Shown one piece after another: positions 46,198 through 58,276 of a stretch of DNA of 64,000 bases. The translations under genes were made by a program, and so were the position numbers. Position 1 is the first letter of the stretch; every line of letters starts with the position of its first letter. This DNA comes from Okapia johnstoni (lineage: Eukaryota > Chordata > Mammalia > Artiodactyla > Giraffidae), in NCBI GenBank assembly GCA_024291935.2, contig CM044311.1, positions 21,475,001-21,539,000 on the forward strand. The letters run 5' to 3'. The notes beneath the pieces were generated by a model that worked only from the letters and a program-made list of their open reading frames with translations, ran no database searches and had not been told where the DNA came from.

Positions 46198-47637
46198 TGT
46201 AATTACTGTCTCTCAGATAACCTCAAATTTTATGCTCATGGCCTGAGCAAATCCCATACCTGCATAAGTGTATTTCTCTATAAACTGGTTAATACATTAT
46301 TGAATTTGAATGGGACTAACACATACACACGCGTATGTATTATCTGCAATCACAGGAAATTGTCTCATTTTGAATTTGTGAACACAGGCATTAGGTATTC
46401 CCTTGGGATCGGTTGAAAAAATTTTTATATTTCCTGAGCAATTCACTTAGCCAATCAGTGAACTTCTCAAATTTCTTCACTTCCACACTCACTCAAAACT
46501 CACATTATCATAGAAACAATTTGACGTAAATTCCTCATCTTACCAGTTTATCTAAATCTGTAGATGATCCATTCTTGCCTTCTGTTACAATGGATTCATT
46601 GCTCTCTTACATCTAAAGCCATTACCCTGTTTGTTCACTGGATCTCATGCCATCATGCCTAATCCCTGTCTTGGTAGTTATCTCTTATCCCTCCTGCCAC
46701 AGCATTTAAATTGTTTATTGGATTATTGCTATTGCTAATTAACTTGGTGTTTATACTAATACAATTTAAAATAATGTGTATATTGCACTTTCATCCTTAT
46801 TTACTAAGAGAAAACTGTAAGCGATACTTATGTCCCTGTCTCTAAGACATACACACATAAACTCATCATCTCTGTTGACTCTTCTCTCATTCTCTCAACC
46901 TTTGCAATTAAACAGTCATCAAGGTTAAATCACTGAAATCACTCTTGTCAATCTTCCATTTTTAAAATTCCTACAGTAAACTTGGTGCCCTTCAACAGTA
47001 TTTGAAAAAGTTGATTGGTGCCTCTCATATTAAACAGTGTCTTTACTTGCTTTCCGAGATCAGGATGTTTTCTGCATTTCCATCAATACACTGCCTCCTT
47101 CCATCATCCTCCTATTAGTATTTCTTGCCTCTCTATAAATACTAAGATTCTTTGAGAATTTATCTCAGGAATATTCTTTACTCCCTGTATTCACTATTTT
47201 GTAGTGATATCAAATACCCTTCAATTAAGATCTATTTACTGACTCTTCTTGAATTCATAAAGCAAACTCCAATTTCAATTTGTGCTGAAGCTTTGGTTTT
47301 GTACACAACTTATCCCTGAACATTTGCACTTGAATGTCAGTTAAATAAGCATCCTTCACAGACCTAATAGGAAAATTTAAATTCAGCGTTCACATATACC
47401 TCTTTTTATCAATCTTCTATACACTAGTAAATAACTCCAAAAAATATTGATTTAATTGATTGAGAAAATATAATCACTCAGGGCCAGTTTTACAGTCTTA
47501 CTTTCTCTCCGCTCTTCATGTTTGTCCTACTTCCAAAACTGACATCACATTAAATGGATCTTCACTACCTCCACTGCTACCACTAGCCACTCTCTTGTTT
47601 GAATGACATGCAGCTTTCAGTTGGGCTCCTTTTTATT
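46198..47637. other. No recognised feature
   Basis: About 1.4 kb. At 47320-47400 ('cacttgaatgtcagttaaat') there is a faint resemblance to the antisense of the unnamed ancient repeat at 24604-24770. Otherwise nothing. Confidence 0.4.
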
Positions 47638-48229
47638 GTTGTTCAGTCATTCAGTCATATCTGAATATCTGTGACCCCATGAACTTCCACACACCAGGTT
47701 TTCCTGTCCTTCTCTACCTCCCAGAGTCTGCTCAAACTCATGTCCATTGAGTCGGTGATGCCATTCAACCATCTCATCCTCTGTCATCCCCTTCTCCTCC
47801 TTGCCTTCAATCTTTCCCAGCATAAGGGTCTTTTTCAGTCAGCTCTTCACATCAGGTGGCCAAAGTATTGGAGCCTCAGCTTCAGCATCAGCCCATCCAA
47901 GAATATTCAGGGTTGATTTCCTTTAGGATTGACTGCTGTCCAAGGGACTTGCAAGAGTCTTCTCCAGCACCATAGTTGGAAAGCAATCAATTTTCTGGCA
48001 CTCAGTCTTCTTTATGGTCCAATTCTCACATCCATACATGACTACTGAAAACACCATGACTTTGGTATTACAGACTTTTGTCAGCAAAGTGATGTCTGCT
48101 TTTTAGTACACTGTCTAAGTTTGTCATAACTTTTCTTCCGAGGAGCAAACTTCTTTTAATTTCATAGCTGCAGTCACCATCCACTGTGATTTTGGAGCCC
48201 AAGAAAATAAAATCTGCCATTGTTTCCAC
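47638..48229 (-). mobile_element. BovB LINE 3' fragment, antisense (1 of 2 in tandem)
   Basis: About 590 bases from a GTT/CAA-type 3' end ('gttgttcagtcattcag') to 'tctgccattgtttccac'. C-terminal region only; several small deletions and stops. Confidence 0.93.
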
Positions 48230-48254
48230 TTTACTGAAGGTCTATTTACAGCAG

Positions 48255-48273
48255 TTTATTTATTTATTTTTTT
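48255..48273 (+). repeat. (TTTA)n microsatellite
   Basis: Short TTTA repeat followed by a T run, in the gap between two antisense BovB fragments. Confidence 0.85.
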
Positions 48274-48341
48274 AGTATGTCACATACAGTGAAAGAAGAG
48301 TAATGAAGATAACAGAAATCCTTGTTTTTCTTTATGAATCT

Positions 48342-48890
48342 AATGTTGTCCAGTCGCTCAGTCATGTTCAACTCTTTGCAACACCCTAGACTGCAGTACA
48401 TCAAGCTTCCCTGTCCTTCACAAACCCCCGGAATTTTTCAAACTCATGACCATTGACTTAGTGATGCCATCCAACCATCTTGTCCTCTGTTAACTGCTTC
48501 TCCTCCTGCCTTCTGTCTTTCCCAACATTAGAGTATTTTCTAATGAATCACATCTTTACATCAGGTGGCCAAAGTATTGGAGCTTCAGCTTCAGCATCAG
48601 TCCTTCCAGTGAATACTCAGGGTTGAATTCTTTTAGGATTGACTAGTTTGATATCCTTGCAGTCCAAGGGATTCCCAAGAGCCTTCTCCAACATCACAGT
48701 TAGAAAGCATCAATTCTTCATCACTCAACCTTCTTTATGGTCCAACTCTCACATCCATACATGACAGCTGGAAAAACCATAGCGTTGACTATATGGACCT
48801 TTGCTGGCAAAGCAATGCCTCTGCTTTTTAATATGCTGTTTAGGTTGGTCATAACTTTTATTCCAAGAATCAAGAATCTTTTAATTTCAT
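48342..48890 (-). mobile_element. BovB LINE 3' fragment, antisense (2 of 2 in tandem)
   Basis: From 'gttgtccagtcgctcag' to 'caagaatcttttaatttc'. Covers nearly the same part of BovB as the fragment at 47638-48229 and lies in the same orientation, but differs in many positions and indels, so it is a separate old insertion and not a recent duplication. Confidence 0.93.
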
Positions 48891-48911
48891 TTCAATAGAT
48901 CTAATAGATAA

Positions 48912-51407
48912 CAAAATGTGGTCCACTGGAGAAAACAAAGTATTCTTGCCTTGAGAACCCCATGAACAGTATGAAAAGGCAAAAAGATAGGAAACTGAAA
49001 GATGAAATCCCCAGGGCGGTAGGTGCCCTGGAGATCAGATGCTACTGGAGATCAGTGGAGAAATAACTCCAGAAAGAATGAAGGGACAGAACCAAAGCAA
49101 AAACAACACCCAGTTGTGGATGTGACTGATGATAGAAACAAGGTCCGATGCTGTAAAGAGCGATATTGCATAGGAACCTGGAAGGTTAGGTCCATGAATC
49201 AAGGCAAATTGGAAGTGGTCAAACAGAGGATGGCAAGAGTGAACGTTGACATTGTAGGAATCAGCGAACTAAAATGGACTGGAATGGGTGAATTTAATCT
49301 CAGATGACTATAGTCAACAAGAGTCCAGAATGCAGTACTTGGATGCAATCTCAAAAATGACACTGTGATCTCTGTTCATTTTCAAGGCAAATCATCATGA
49401 ACTCCTTATCACCAAATTCAGATTTAAATTAAAGGAAAGTAGAGAAAACCACTAGACCATTCAGGTATGACCTAAATCAAATCGCTTATGATTATACAGT
49501 GGAAATGAGAAATAGATTTAAGGGACTAGATCTGATAGACAGATCACCTGATGAACTATGGATGGAGGTTCATGACATTGTAAATGAGACAGGGATCAAG
49601 ACCATCCCCAAGAAAAAGAAATGCAAAAAGGCAAAATGGTTGTCTGCAGAGGCCTTAACAAATACTGAGAAGAGAAGCCAAAAGCAAAAGAAGAAAGGAA
49701 AGATATGCCCATTGAATTGAATTCAGTGTATTCTTGCCACCTCTTCTTAATATCTTCTGCTTCTGTTAGGTCTATACCATTTCTGTCCTTTATTGAGCTC
49801 ATCTTTGCATAAAATGTTCCCTCGGTATCTGTAATTACCTTGAAGAGATCTCTAGTCTTTCCCGTTCTATTATTTTCCTCTATTTCTTTGCACTGATAAC
49901 TGAGGAAGTCTTTCTTATCTCTCCTTGCTATTCTTTGGAACAAAGCTCGTGGAAGTGATGGAATTCCAGTTGAGCTATTTCAAATCCTATTTCAAATCCT
50001 CAAAGATGATGCTGTGAAAGTGCTGCACTCAATATACCAGCAAATTTGGAAAACTCAGAAGTGGCCACAGGACTGGAAAAGGTCAGTTTTTATTTCAATC
50101 CAAAAGAAAGGCAATACCAAAGAATGCTCAAACTACCGCACGATTGCACTCCTCTCACCTTCTAGCAAAATAATGCTCAAAATTCTCCAAGCCAGGCTTT
50201 AGCGATACATGAACCATGAATTTCCAGATATTCAAGCTGGATTTAGAAAAGGCAGAGGAACCACGGATCAAATTGCCAACATCTGGTGGATCATCAAAAA
50301 AGAAAGTTCCAGAAAAACATCTATTTCTGCTTTATTGATTATGCCAAAGCCTTTAAGTGTGTGGATTACAAAAAAACTGTGGAAAATTCTGAAAGAGATG
50401 GGAATATCAGACCATCTGACCTGTCTCTTGAGAAACCTGTAAGCAGGTCAGGAAGCAACAGTTAGAACTGGACATGGAACAATAGACTGTTCCAAATTGG
50501 AAAAGGAGTATGTCAAGGCTGTGTATTGTCACCCTGCTTATTTAACTCATATGCAGAGTACATCATGAGAAACATTTGGCTGGAAGAAACACAAGCTGGA
50601 ATCAAGATTGCCAGGAAAAATATCAATAACCTCAGATATGCAGATGACACCACCCTTATGGCAGAAAGTGAAGAACAACTAAAGAGCCTCTTGATGAACG
50701 TGAAAGAGAAGAGTGAAAAAAATTGGCTTAAAGCTCAACATTCAGAAAACTAAGATCATGGCATCCGGTCCCTTCACTTCATGGCAAATGGGGAAACAAT
50801 GGAAACACTGGCTGATCTTATTTTGGTGGGCTTCAAAATCACTGAAGATGGTGACTCAGCCATGAATTTAAAAGACACTTACTCCTTCGAAGGAAAGTTA
50901 TGACCAACCTAGACAGAACATTAAAAAGCAGAGACATTACTTTGTCAGCAAATTTCCAGGTAGTCAAGGCTATGGTTTTTCCAGTGGTCATGTATGTATG
51001 TGAGAGTTGGACTATAATGAAAGCTGAGCACTGAAGAGTTGATGCTTTTGAACTGTGGTGTTGGAGAAGACTCTTGGGAGTCCCTGGACTGCAATGATAT
51101 CCAACAAGTCCATCCTAAAGGAGATCAGTCCTGGATGTTCATTGGAAGGACTGATGTTGAAGCTGAAACTCCAATACTTTGAACACCTCATGTGAAGAGC
51201 TGACTACTTGGAAAAGACCCTGATGCTGCGAAACATTGAAGGCAAGAGGAGAACGGGATGTCAGAGGATGAGATGGTTGGATGGCATCACCAACTCAATG
51301 GACATGAGTTTGAGCAAGCTCTAGGATTTGGTTTTGGACAGGGAGTCCTGGCATGCTGCAGTCCATGGGGTCACAAAGAGTCGGACATGACTGAGCAACT
51401 GAACTGT
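48912..51407 (+). mobile_element. Near full-span BovB LINE with deletions and an internal inversion
   Basis: The only copy reaching the BovB 5' region. The endonuclease N-terminus is at 49023-49307: the Asn of the first catalytic motif (GTWNVRSMN) is Lys here, and the ISELKWTG motif with its Glu is kept. Two deletions remove endonuclease sequence (near 49306-49314 and near 49392). The linker is at 49499-49720, an inverted piece at 49722-49941, RT at 49945-50753 with YADD at 50637-50648, and the C-terminal part to 51400, ending 'gagcaactgaactg'. Inactive. Confidence 0.95.
49722..49941 (-). other. Inverted internal segment of the BovB
   Basis: The part of BovB between linker and RT (in sense 'ccaaagaatagcaaggagag' to 'aggtggcaagaatacac') is present but reversed. 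Sense BovB continues on both sides. About 120 bases expected after the segment are missing. A shared gaac at the right junction suggests microhomology. Confidence 0.9.
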
Positions 51408-51456
51408 ATAGATAACAGCTAAAAATAATGATTATTTCAATCATGTTTATGTACCT

Positions 51457-51674
51457 GATATGAAGATCCAACTCTTTGGAAAAGACCCTGATGCTAGGAA
51501 AGATTGAAGGTTAAAAGGGGGAGACAGAGGATGAAATGTTTAGATAATGTCACCAATACAATGGATATGAATTTGAGCTAACTCCCACAGATAGTGAATG
51601 ACAGGGAAGCTGGTGTGCTATAGTCCATGGGGCTCCAAAGAGTTAGACATGGTTTAGGAACTGAACAACAACAT
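51457..51674 (+). mobile_element. BovB LINE 3' fragment
   Basis: A 218-base sense piece: 'ctttggaaaagaccctgatg', 'ggaagctggtgtgctatagt', end 'aactgaacaacaacatcc'. CAA-type terminus, diverged, directly downstream of the large BovB. Confidence 0.92.
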
Positions 51675-51788
51675 CCTTATATGTTTCTGTAAGTATATAT
51701 ATGTACCTGTTATTATGTATAAGTGAAATGAATGACAGTGATCCAAGGAACAGAAGGAAAACTAGGATAATTTTTGAAAATTATTTGA

Positions 51789-51924
51789 CTGAATTGGGTC
51801 TTAGTTGTAGCAAATGGGATGTTCAGTTGTAGCATTTTGAATATAGTTCCCTAACCAGGATTCAAACCTGGGTGTGCTACATTGAGAACATGAAATCTTA
51901 GCCACTGGATCACCAGGGAGGTCT
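51789..51924 (-). mobile_element. Cetartiodactyl CHR-type tRNA SINE, antisense
   Basis: 'gggtcttagttgtag', 'ccctaaccaggattcaaacc' and the head 'ccactggatcaccagggag' follow the antisense of the CHR family shared by ruminants, hippos and whales. The B-box complement 'ggattcaaacctg' is visible. Older than the Bov-tA copies. Confidence 0.75.
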
Positions 51925-52746
51925 CAGGGATAATTTTGATATAAGGTATTTACTATAAAGTGGCATAGTATTCAAACGTAGACTTGGATTAGCTGTGAGT
52001 GTTTGTTGCAAACTCTAGGTCAACCATTAAAAAATAGAATATAACTGATATTCTAATAAATGGGAGAAAATGAAATCATACAAAATGCTCAATTAAAACT
52101 ACAAAGGCTGGAAAGCAGTGGAAGATAAAATAGTAGTAAACAGCAAGGGCAACAAATAGTAACAAATGTTATATAATAATCTAGCAATGTCAGTAATGGC
52201 TTTGACCATCATCATTAAAAGATAGATTTATAAGAATGGATAAGAAAATGAGATCAAAAGATATGTTGTCTACAAGTATTCCACTTTAAAGTAAGATACA
52301 AAGTAATTGGAAGGAGAAAATATGTATTATGCTAACACCAACTGAAAGCAGGAGATGCTATCATCATTTCAGACAGAACAACAAACAAGGAAAATTATCA
52401 ATGATAAAGAAGGACATTACATAAATAATGATGAAGGGGAATATAAACATGCTAGACTTCCGTTATAACCTGTGACCAGTAAGGACTGGTGTTCATAATT
52501 AAGTTACTCCTTTCTTCTAGACCTTATTGAACAACTCTAAAATGCATACTATTCTTCAGAGGTTCCTAGAGGTATTATGCTTTAATTGCCCCATTATGAA
52601 GAACCAGTGTATTCCTTCATGCTTGGATTGGCTTGCCCTACATACCTGCATCAGTGATACACTTTTCTTGCCTCACATTCCTTCTCCACTCACATGCTAA
52701 CCCTTTTATCAGGACTCTTTCTTTTAGTGTAACACTAAGAGAATTA
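51925..52746. other. No recognised feature
   Basis: About 820 bases of A-rich sequence without a named repeat or gene. Confidence 0.45.
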
Positions 52747-52967
52747 GTGGTTTTCCCGGATGGCTCAGTGGTAAAGAGTCCCCCTGCAATGCCAGAGATA
52801 TGGGTTTAATTCCTGGGTCAGGAAAATCCCCTAGAGGAGGAAATGACAACTCACTCCAATATTCTTTCCTGAAAATATCCGTGGACAGAGGATCCTGGAG
52901 GGCTACAGTCCATGAACAGTTACAAAGAGTAAGACACGACTTAATGACTAAGCAGCAACACCAACAA
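52747..52967 (+). mobile_element. Bov-tA SINE
   Basis: Sense copy: head 'gtggttttcccggatggctc', middle 'aggaaaatcccctagagg', 3' end 'agagtaagacacgactt', tail 'actaagcagcaacacc'. Fairly diverged. Confidence 0.92.
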
Positions 52968-54401
52968 AGCAATTAGTAACAGTAATAACTTGTTTTGTTT
53001 AGGTAAATTATGTTATTCTAGGATCCCTTAATTAGGTTTTATCTGTTACGTTAAAGTTACTAAGACTTTTATAAGAGGTAGATTGGAATTTGGTAAAGAT
53101 AGAACAAGATGCATTGATTTGTACAGGAAAGCACGCTATATTGACAGGTGAGCAATAATAATATGAAGGGCTATGCCATTAGCCAACTTTCATTAATATC
53201 TATTTTACAAGCCCAGAGGAAAAATTGACAGGTTTAAATCAGTCAGCTATTAGTCCTCTGATAGTACAGAGATGACATTTATGAAAACCAGCCCTGGGAC
53301 TTAAATGTAAATATCTTTGAATTACAAGGACAATGAGTGAATAGAGGCTAGAAAAAACAATCCCTTAGAATGCATAATTTTGTATAAAAATGTTATAGTA
53401 TCCTCTTCTGTCAAAACTTTGTATTTGATGAAAGGAACTTAATTGGTAATTAAAAGCAAATAGATCTTGGGTATCAGAAATCACCCATTAGGAAGTTTGA
53501 TTTTGTAATTTTGGTGAGAAATGATGTTGACAATCACTTAGAATAAGGCAAACATGAAAGTGGAGGTATAACTACAGCAGAGACTGGCTGGATGATAAGC
53601 AAACCTACCTCTTATTCTCAGTGTTTCCAAGTTGTCTTGTGGTTAGGTATGGTAGTAGGATATCGGTTTATTTTATGTGTGCTGGATATCTTGTGTACTT
53701 CTACTCCCAGACCAAATATTTCTCCGTAAACAATTCCTTGTTTACCCCCAAGACATTGCTGTGTGGATATCCATGAATCCTTGTGTTGAAGGTAACAGAC
53801 TCTATCACCTTATAGGGTGCCTGAATACTCCATGGAATTGAGACACAATGCCCATTCTGATCTAATTTGAATTTATATTAATGAGAAATGTCTGTTTAAT
53901 TGAGCTACAGATATTTCTTATTTCCTTAGTTAAAGGAATTATAGACATTTGATCAAATAGAAAGTGATGCACTGAAGTTGATTGTTGCCATAAATAAAAC
54001 CTGAAATTCAAGGCTTTGGTTTAGAGGTCAGAATAGTGATCAGTGAGGAAGATGATAAGATATATTGGAAAGATAGAGAACCTAATGGGAGACAATTTTC
54101 TCTTTATTTCTCAATATTTCTGCATTGTCTAAGCCTTCTGAGCAAAGAAAATACAAACTATAATAAATATAGAGAATGTCTATAACTTCTCTACCCTGCT
54201 CTCAACTTTTACCCCTGGAGCTATGCTCACAGTCCAGAATAATAAATCCCATGATGTCATTTTTTTTCTCCCTCCTAGAGATATTTTTCTTACTTTCCAG
54301 AGGAAAAGATATGGTCTCTATTTCCAGAAAGGAAGATGGGCAGTTGTGCTACCAGCTCTATACAGAGACTGATTCTCATAATTTGAAAGATCCTCTCCCG
54401 T
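52968..54401. other. No recognised feature
   Basis: About 1.4 kb. Moderately AT-rich, no repeat that I can name. A 96-codon plus frame (54176-54466) runs into the next SINE and is not supported. Confidence 0.45.
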
Positions 54402-54596
54402 TCTGCACTTCCTTAGTGGCTCGGCTGGCAAAGAATCCACCTGCAATGCAGAAGACCTGTGTTTGATCCCTGAGTTGGGAAGATCCCTTGGAGAAGGGAA
54501 ATACTTACTCCAGTATTCTGGCCTGGAGAAGTTCTGGCATGTATAGCACATGGGGTTACAAGGAGTCAGACAGGATTGAGCGACTTTACTTTCACT
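54402..54596 (+). mobile_element. Bov-tA SINE
   Basis: Sense copy from 'gcacttccttagtggctcgg' through 'gggaagatcccttggag' to 'caggattgagcgactttac'. Contains a deletion in the second half. Confidence 0.9.
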
Positions 54597-54616
54597 CCTG
54601 TTGTGCAACGCTACTA

Positions 54617-54709
54617 AACACATGGAAGGACGTGAAAGCCTGGCATACTGCAGCCCATAGAGTCACAAAGAATTGGACACAACTTAGTGATTGAACAACA
54701 ACTGCACAC
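54617..54709 (+). mobile_element. BovB LINE 3'-terminal fragment
   Basis: The last 90 bases of a BovB: 'gaaagcctggcatactgc', 'caaagaattggacacaac', end 'gattgaacaacaact'. CAA-type terminus. Confidence 0.8.
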
Positions 54710-55361
54710 ATAGGTGCACATCACCTTGTGGAGGAATGTGCATGGAAAACCAACATATGATGCCCCATTAGCCGTCTGCTATCTGGTCCAGAGAAGTGTT
54801 TCCTATAAGAATGTGAATATACAAACCTTAGTAGCTCCATGTTATGCAATAGCAAAGTACTTGGTAAAACTATCCTTTTTTGGTATTCAGCAAGATTTTT
54901 ATCAAGTTCGCAGATTTGAGAATAGGGTTGGAAAGCAGAATGTTAGAAATATGGATTGATTATTACTGACTGCCTTTAACTAAAGTAGAAAGAAATGAGC
55001 TCAGACAATAAGAATCACTTTATTTGCAAACTGAAAGGACAGACAATAGAGCGTGTCAAGATACTTGAAGTCTGAAAAACATGGAGAGTATCTATTGTTT
55101 TCAGAATGCAAAGAATAGGAAAGAACTGGCTCTTTATAATAAGAAAAAATGGCAATGTCAAGAAATTTGATGAAAAGGATTTGTAAAGCCTGCTTCGTTC
55201 AGACTTCAAGTAGTAGAAATGCCATTTTGAAAGCTTCTGAATGGCAGAGCCCCATTTATATTCAGCCCCTGCCACAAAGATAAGTTTAAGATTGTAACCT
55301 TCCTGTTTCATCCCGATGCTTCAAGATTGCCATCATTAGAGAGGGGAGGGAGGGGATGTTT
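54710..55361. other. No recognised feature; minus-strand AATAAA near 55018-55027
   Basis: About 650 bases. On the minus strand 'gcaaataaag' (about 55018-55027) offers a poly(A)-signal-like hexamer below a 98-codon frame (55311-55015). I see no exon structure or known protein, so I do not call a gene. Confidence 0.35.
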
Positions 55362-55729
55362 GGGTCCATTTGGCTGCTGTGGCAAAATGCCACAGACTGA
55401 GTGGCTTATAAACACTGGAATTTTTTTTTTAATCATTCTGGAAACTGTGAAATCCAAGATCAAGGCACTTGCACATTGACTGTCTCGAAGGGACCTGCTC
55501 AGTGGTCGCTCATAGACCACTGCCTTTCCTCTGGTTCTAATGGGATGCATGAGCTGTCTCTGGGTCCCTTTCACTAAGGACACTGATCTCATTCACGGGG
55601 AGTCCACCATCATAAGCTAATCACTTCCTAAATGCTGTGTCTCTAAACACCATTACATTGGAGATTAAGTGTTTAGGTCTCAGTATATGAATTGTGTGAG
55701 GAGGGAGCACAGACATACAGTCTATAGCA
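55362..55729 (-). mobile_element. MaLR (MLT1/MST-type) LTR, antisense
   Basis: Nearly complete: 'gctgctgtggcaaaatgcc' and 'gagtggcttataaacac' at left, 'ccaagatcaaggcac', 'cactaaggacactgatctc', 'caccattacattggag' and the end 'gtctatagca'. This is the antisense of an ancient ERVL-MaLR solo LTR. No internal retroviral genes nearby. Confidence 0.8.
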
Positions 55730-56828
55730 GGGGGAATAAAGGAATAAAGATGAATTGAGACTTATGGTTAGAAGATAATTTTGCATGTGGCTATAAGCAC
55801 ATGGAACTAACTAGAAATGATCAGAAGTTGAATACATGTTACATGAACGATGCTGTCAAAATTAAAGTCACAGACTGAAAAAGCTTTAACTGTTTGAAAT
55901 TTAGAGAATTCATTTAATCTACAAATTTGTGTAAGGGTAAGATATAAATTATCATAAGAAAATTATATTTTAGAGACTTCCAAATTTAAGAATTTATTTA
56001 CTATGTTATACAAAGTATAGTTTTGTAACACATTAATCTTGTCTGTCAATTTGATAACAACCTCCAGTCTATTTTAGTTAATTCTGAAACTTACTACTTC
56101 TTTAAGTTTCTCTTAGATTTTAAAATGGTAAATGCTTTTACTTCTGTGATTTTTGGTTCTGAGCAGAGAGGAAGCTTCACACTTGCAGAGGTTTTTAAGA
56201 ATTGTTTCCCTCTTTAACATAATTGTGGATTGATGTTTTGTATTTTTTCACACTTTTGTTGGTGAAATCATTGTCAACTTTTTTGCCCTTTCATGACTTA
56301 CTGACTGATTATTTGACTTGTATGATGTGATTTTCTTGATTTTTAAGGTTATAATGAGTCTTTTACATGACAATTTAGTTGAATATTTTTATTTACGGAA
56401 AGTTCAGTGGTCTAGGCGTATTTCAACTTATAGTGCAAATTTATTGATAACTTCACTCAATTTCTGTATATAATTAGTGATTACTTAAATTATGTTACAA
56501 AGACCAAATGGTACAGTATTTGTCTATTCTTTCTTGCTCATCTTAGGGTATGCTTATTCAGCTGCTATAATGTTTATCAAATGTTATAAATAGTATGGAC
56601 CTTAACCAACTATATTTGACATCTGGTCAAAATACTATTTTAGATGGTGTTAGCATTACCTTTGTTTTTATTTTAATTAAAATTGTTACCTAAGTATTTG
56701 CAGGGTCTATATTTGTAAATATTTAGTTTTAAAATTCATGTGCCTTTTTTTTTCCACCTGGGGATATCTAGCGGATACAATTTTAATATGTTTAAGCCCT
56801 AGTTAACATGATTCTGTGCAACATAGGG
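55730..56828. other. No recognised feature
   Basis: About 1.1 kb of AT-rich sequence with no named repeat. Confidence 0.45.
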
Positions 56829-57490
56829 AATCAGTTCAGTTCAGTCTCTCAGTCGTGTCTGACTCTTTGCAACCCCATGGATTGCAGCATGCTAGGCTTC
56901 CCTGTCCATCACCAACTCCCAGAGCTTGCTCAAACTCATGTCCATCGAGTCAGTAATGCCACCCAACCATCTTATCCTCTGTCATCACCTTCTCCTCCTG
57001 CTTTCAATCTGCCCCAGCATCAGGGTCTTTTCTAATGAGTCAGTTCTTTGCATCAGGAGGACAAAATATTGAAGTTTTAACTTTAGCATCAGTCCTTCCA
57101 ATGAATATCCAGAAGTGATTTCCTTTAAGATTGACTGATTTGATCTCCTTGCAGTCCAAGGGAATCTCAATAATCTCCAGCACCACAGTCCAAAAGCATC
57201 AATACTTTGGCACTCAGCCTTCTTTATGGTCCAACTCTCACAACCATTCATATTTGACTACTGGAAAGACCATAGCTTTTATTAGATGGAACTTTGTCGG
57301 CAAAGCAATGTCTCTGCTTTTTAATATGCTGTCTAGGTTTGTCATATCTTTTTTTGCAAGGAGCAAGCATTTTTTAATTTCATGACAGTAGTCACCATCT
57401 GCAGTGATTTTGGAGTGCAAAGAAATAAAGTCATCCACTGTTTCCCCATCTATTTGCCATGAAATCATGGGACCGGATGCTATGATCTTA
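56829..57490 (-). mobile_element. BovB LINE, 0.66 kb, antisense (left arm of inverted pair)
   Basis: TTCAG-type 3' end at left ('cagttcagttcagtctctc'), extending to 'gggaccggatgctatgatc' just downstream of the RT catalytic region. Minus frames 57251-56985 and 57522-57238 are pieces of the C-terminal region split by indels. Confidence 0.95.
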
Positions 57491-57602
57491 TGCTTGAAAT
57501 TAAATATTGCATTTCCTATCAAGTATTAAACACAATCCCCTATGAGGAAAAATAACCTCTTTCTTTGGTGTAAGTTCTAGAAGTTGTTCTCTGTCTTCAT
57601 AG

Positions 57603-58276
57603 AATTGGTCCCATCATTTCATCACAAATAGAAAAGGAAAAAGTGGAGGTAGTGACAGATTTTCTTTTCTTGGGATCCAAAATCACCGTAGAATATGACT
57701 GCAGCCATGAAATTAAAAGACACTTTTTCCTTGGAAAGATATGACAAACCTAGACAGCATATGAAAAAGTGGAGACATCACTTTGCTGATAAGCTATGGT
57801 TTTTCCAGTCAAAGCTGGAATGCTGTCTAGTCAAAGTTATGGTTTTTCCAGCAATCATGTATGGATGTGAGCTGGACCATAAAGAAGGCTAAGTGCTGAA
57901 GAATTGATGCTTTTGAACTGTGGTGTTGGAGAAGATTTTTGAGAGTCCCTTTGACTGTAAGGAGAACAAACCACTCAGTCCTGAAGGAAATGAACCCTGA
58001 ATATTCATTGGAAGGACTGATGCTGAAGCTCCAATCCTTTGGCCATCTGATGTGAAGAGCAACTCATTGGAAAAGACCCTGATGCTGGGAAAGATTTAAA
58101 GGAAAAGGAAAAGGGGGCAGCAGATGATGAGATGGTTATATAGAAGTATCACCTTGATGACATAAATTTGAGTAAACTCTGGGAGACATAGTGGAGGACA
58201 GAAGAGCCTGGCATGCTACAGTCCATGGGATTGCAAAGAGTGGGACATGACTTAGCAACTGAACAACAACAACAAA
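57603..58276 (+). mobile_element. BovB LINE, 0.67 kb, sense (right arm of inverted pair)
   Basis: Begins at 'attggtcccatcatttcat', the same BovB position where the left arm stops, and ends with a CAA-type terminus ('actgaacaacaacaacaa'). Contains a short internal tandem duplication of the 'atggtttttccag' segment (about 57804-57852). No usable frame. Confidence 0.94.

Noticed and set aside
47638..48890. Recent tandem duplication of one BovB fragment
   Set aside because: The two antisense fragments overlap in coverage but differ by many substitutions and indels, so independent old insertions are more likely.
54710..55361. 3' end of a minus-strand gene (AATAAA near 55018-55027, 98-codon frame above it)
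   Set aside because: A lone hexamer is common in AT-rich DNA; no splice sites or recognisable protein were found.
56829..58276. Single 5'-inverted BovB (twin priming)
   Set aside because: Both arms carry a BovB 3' terminus and of different classes, which twin priming of one RNA cannot give.
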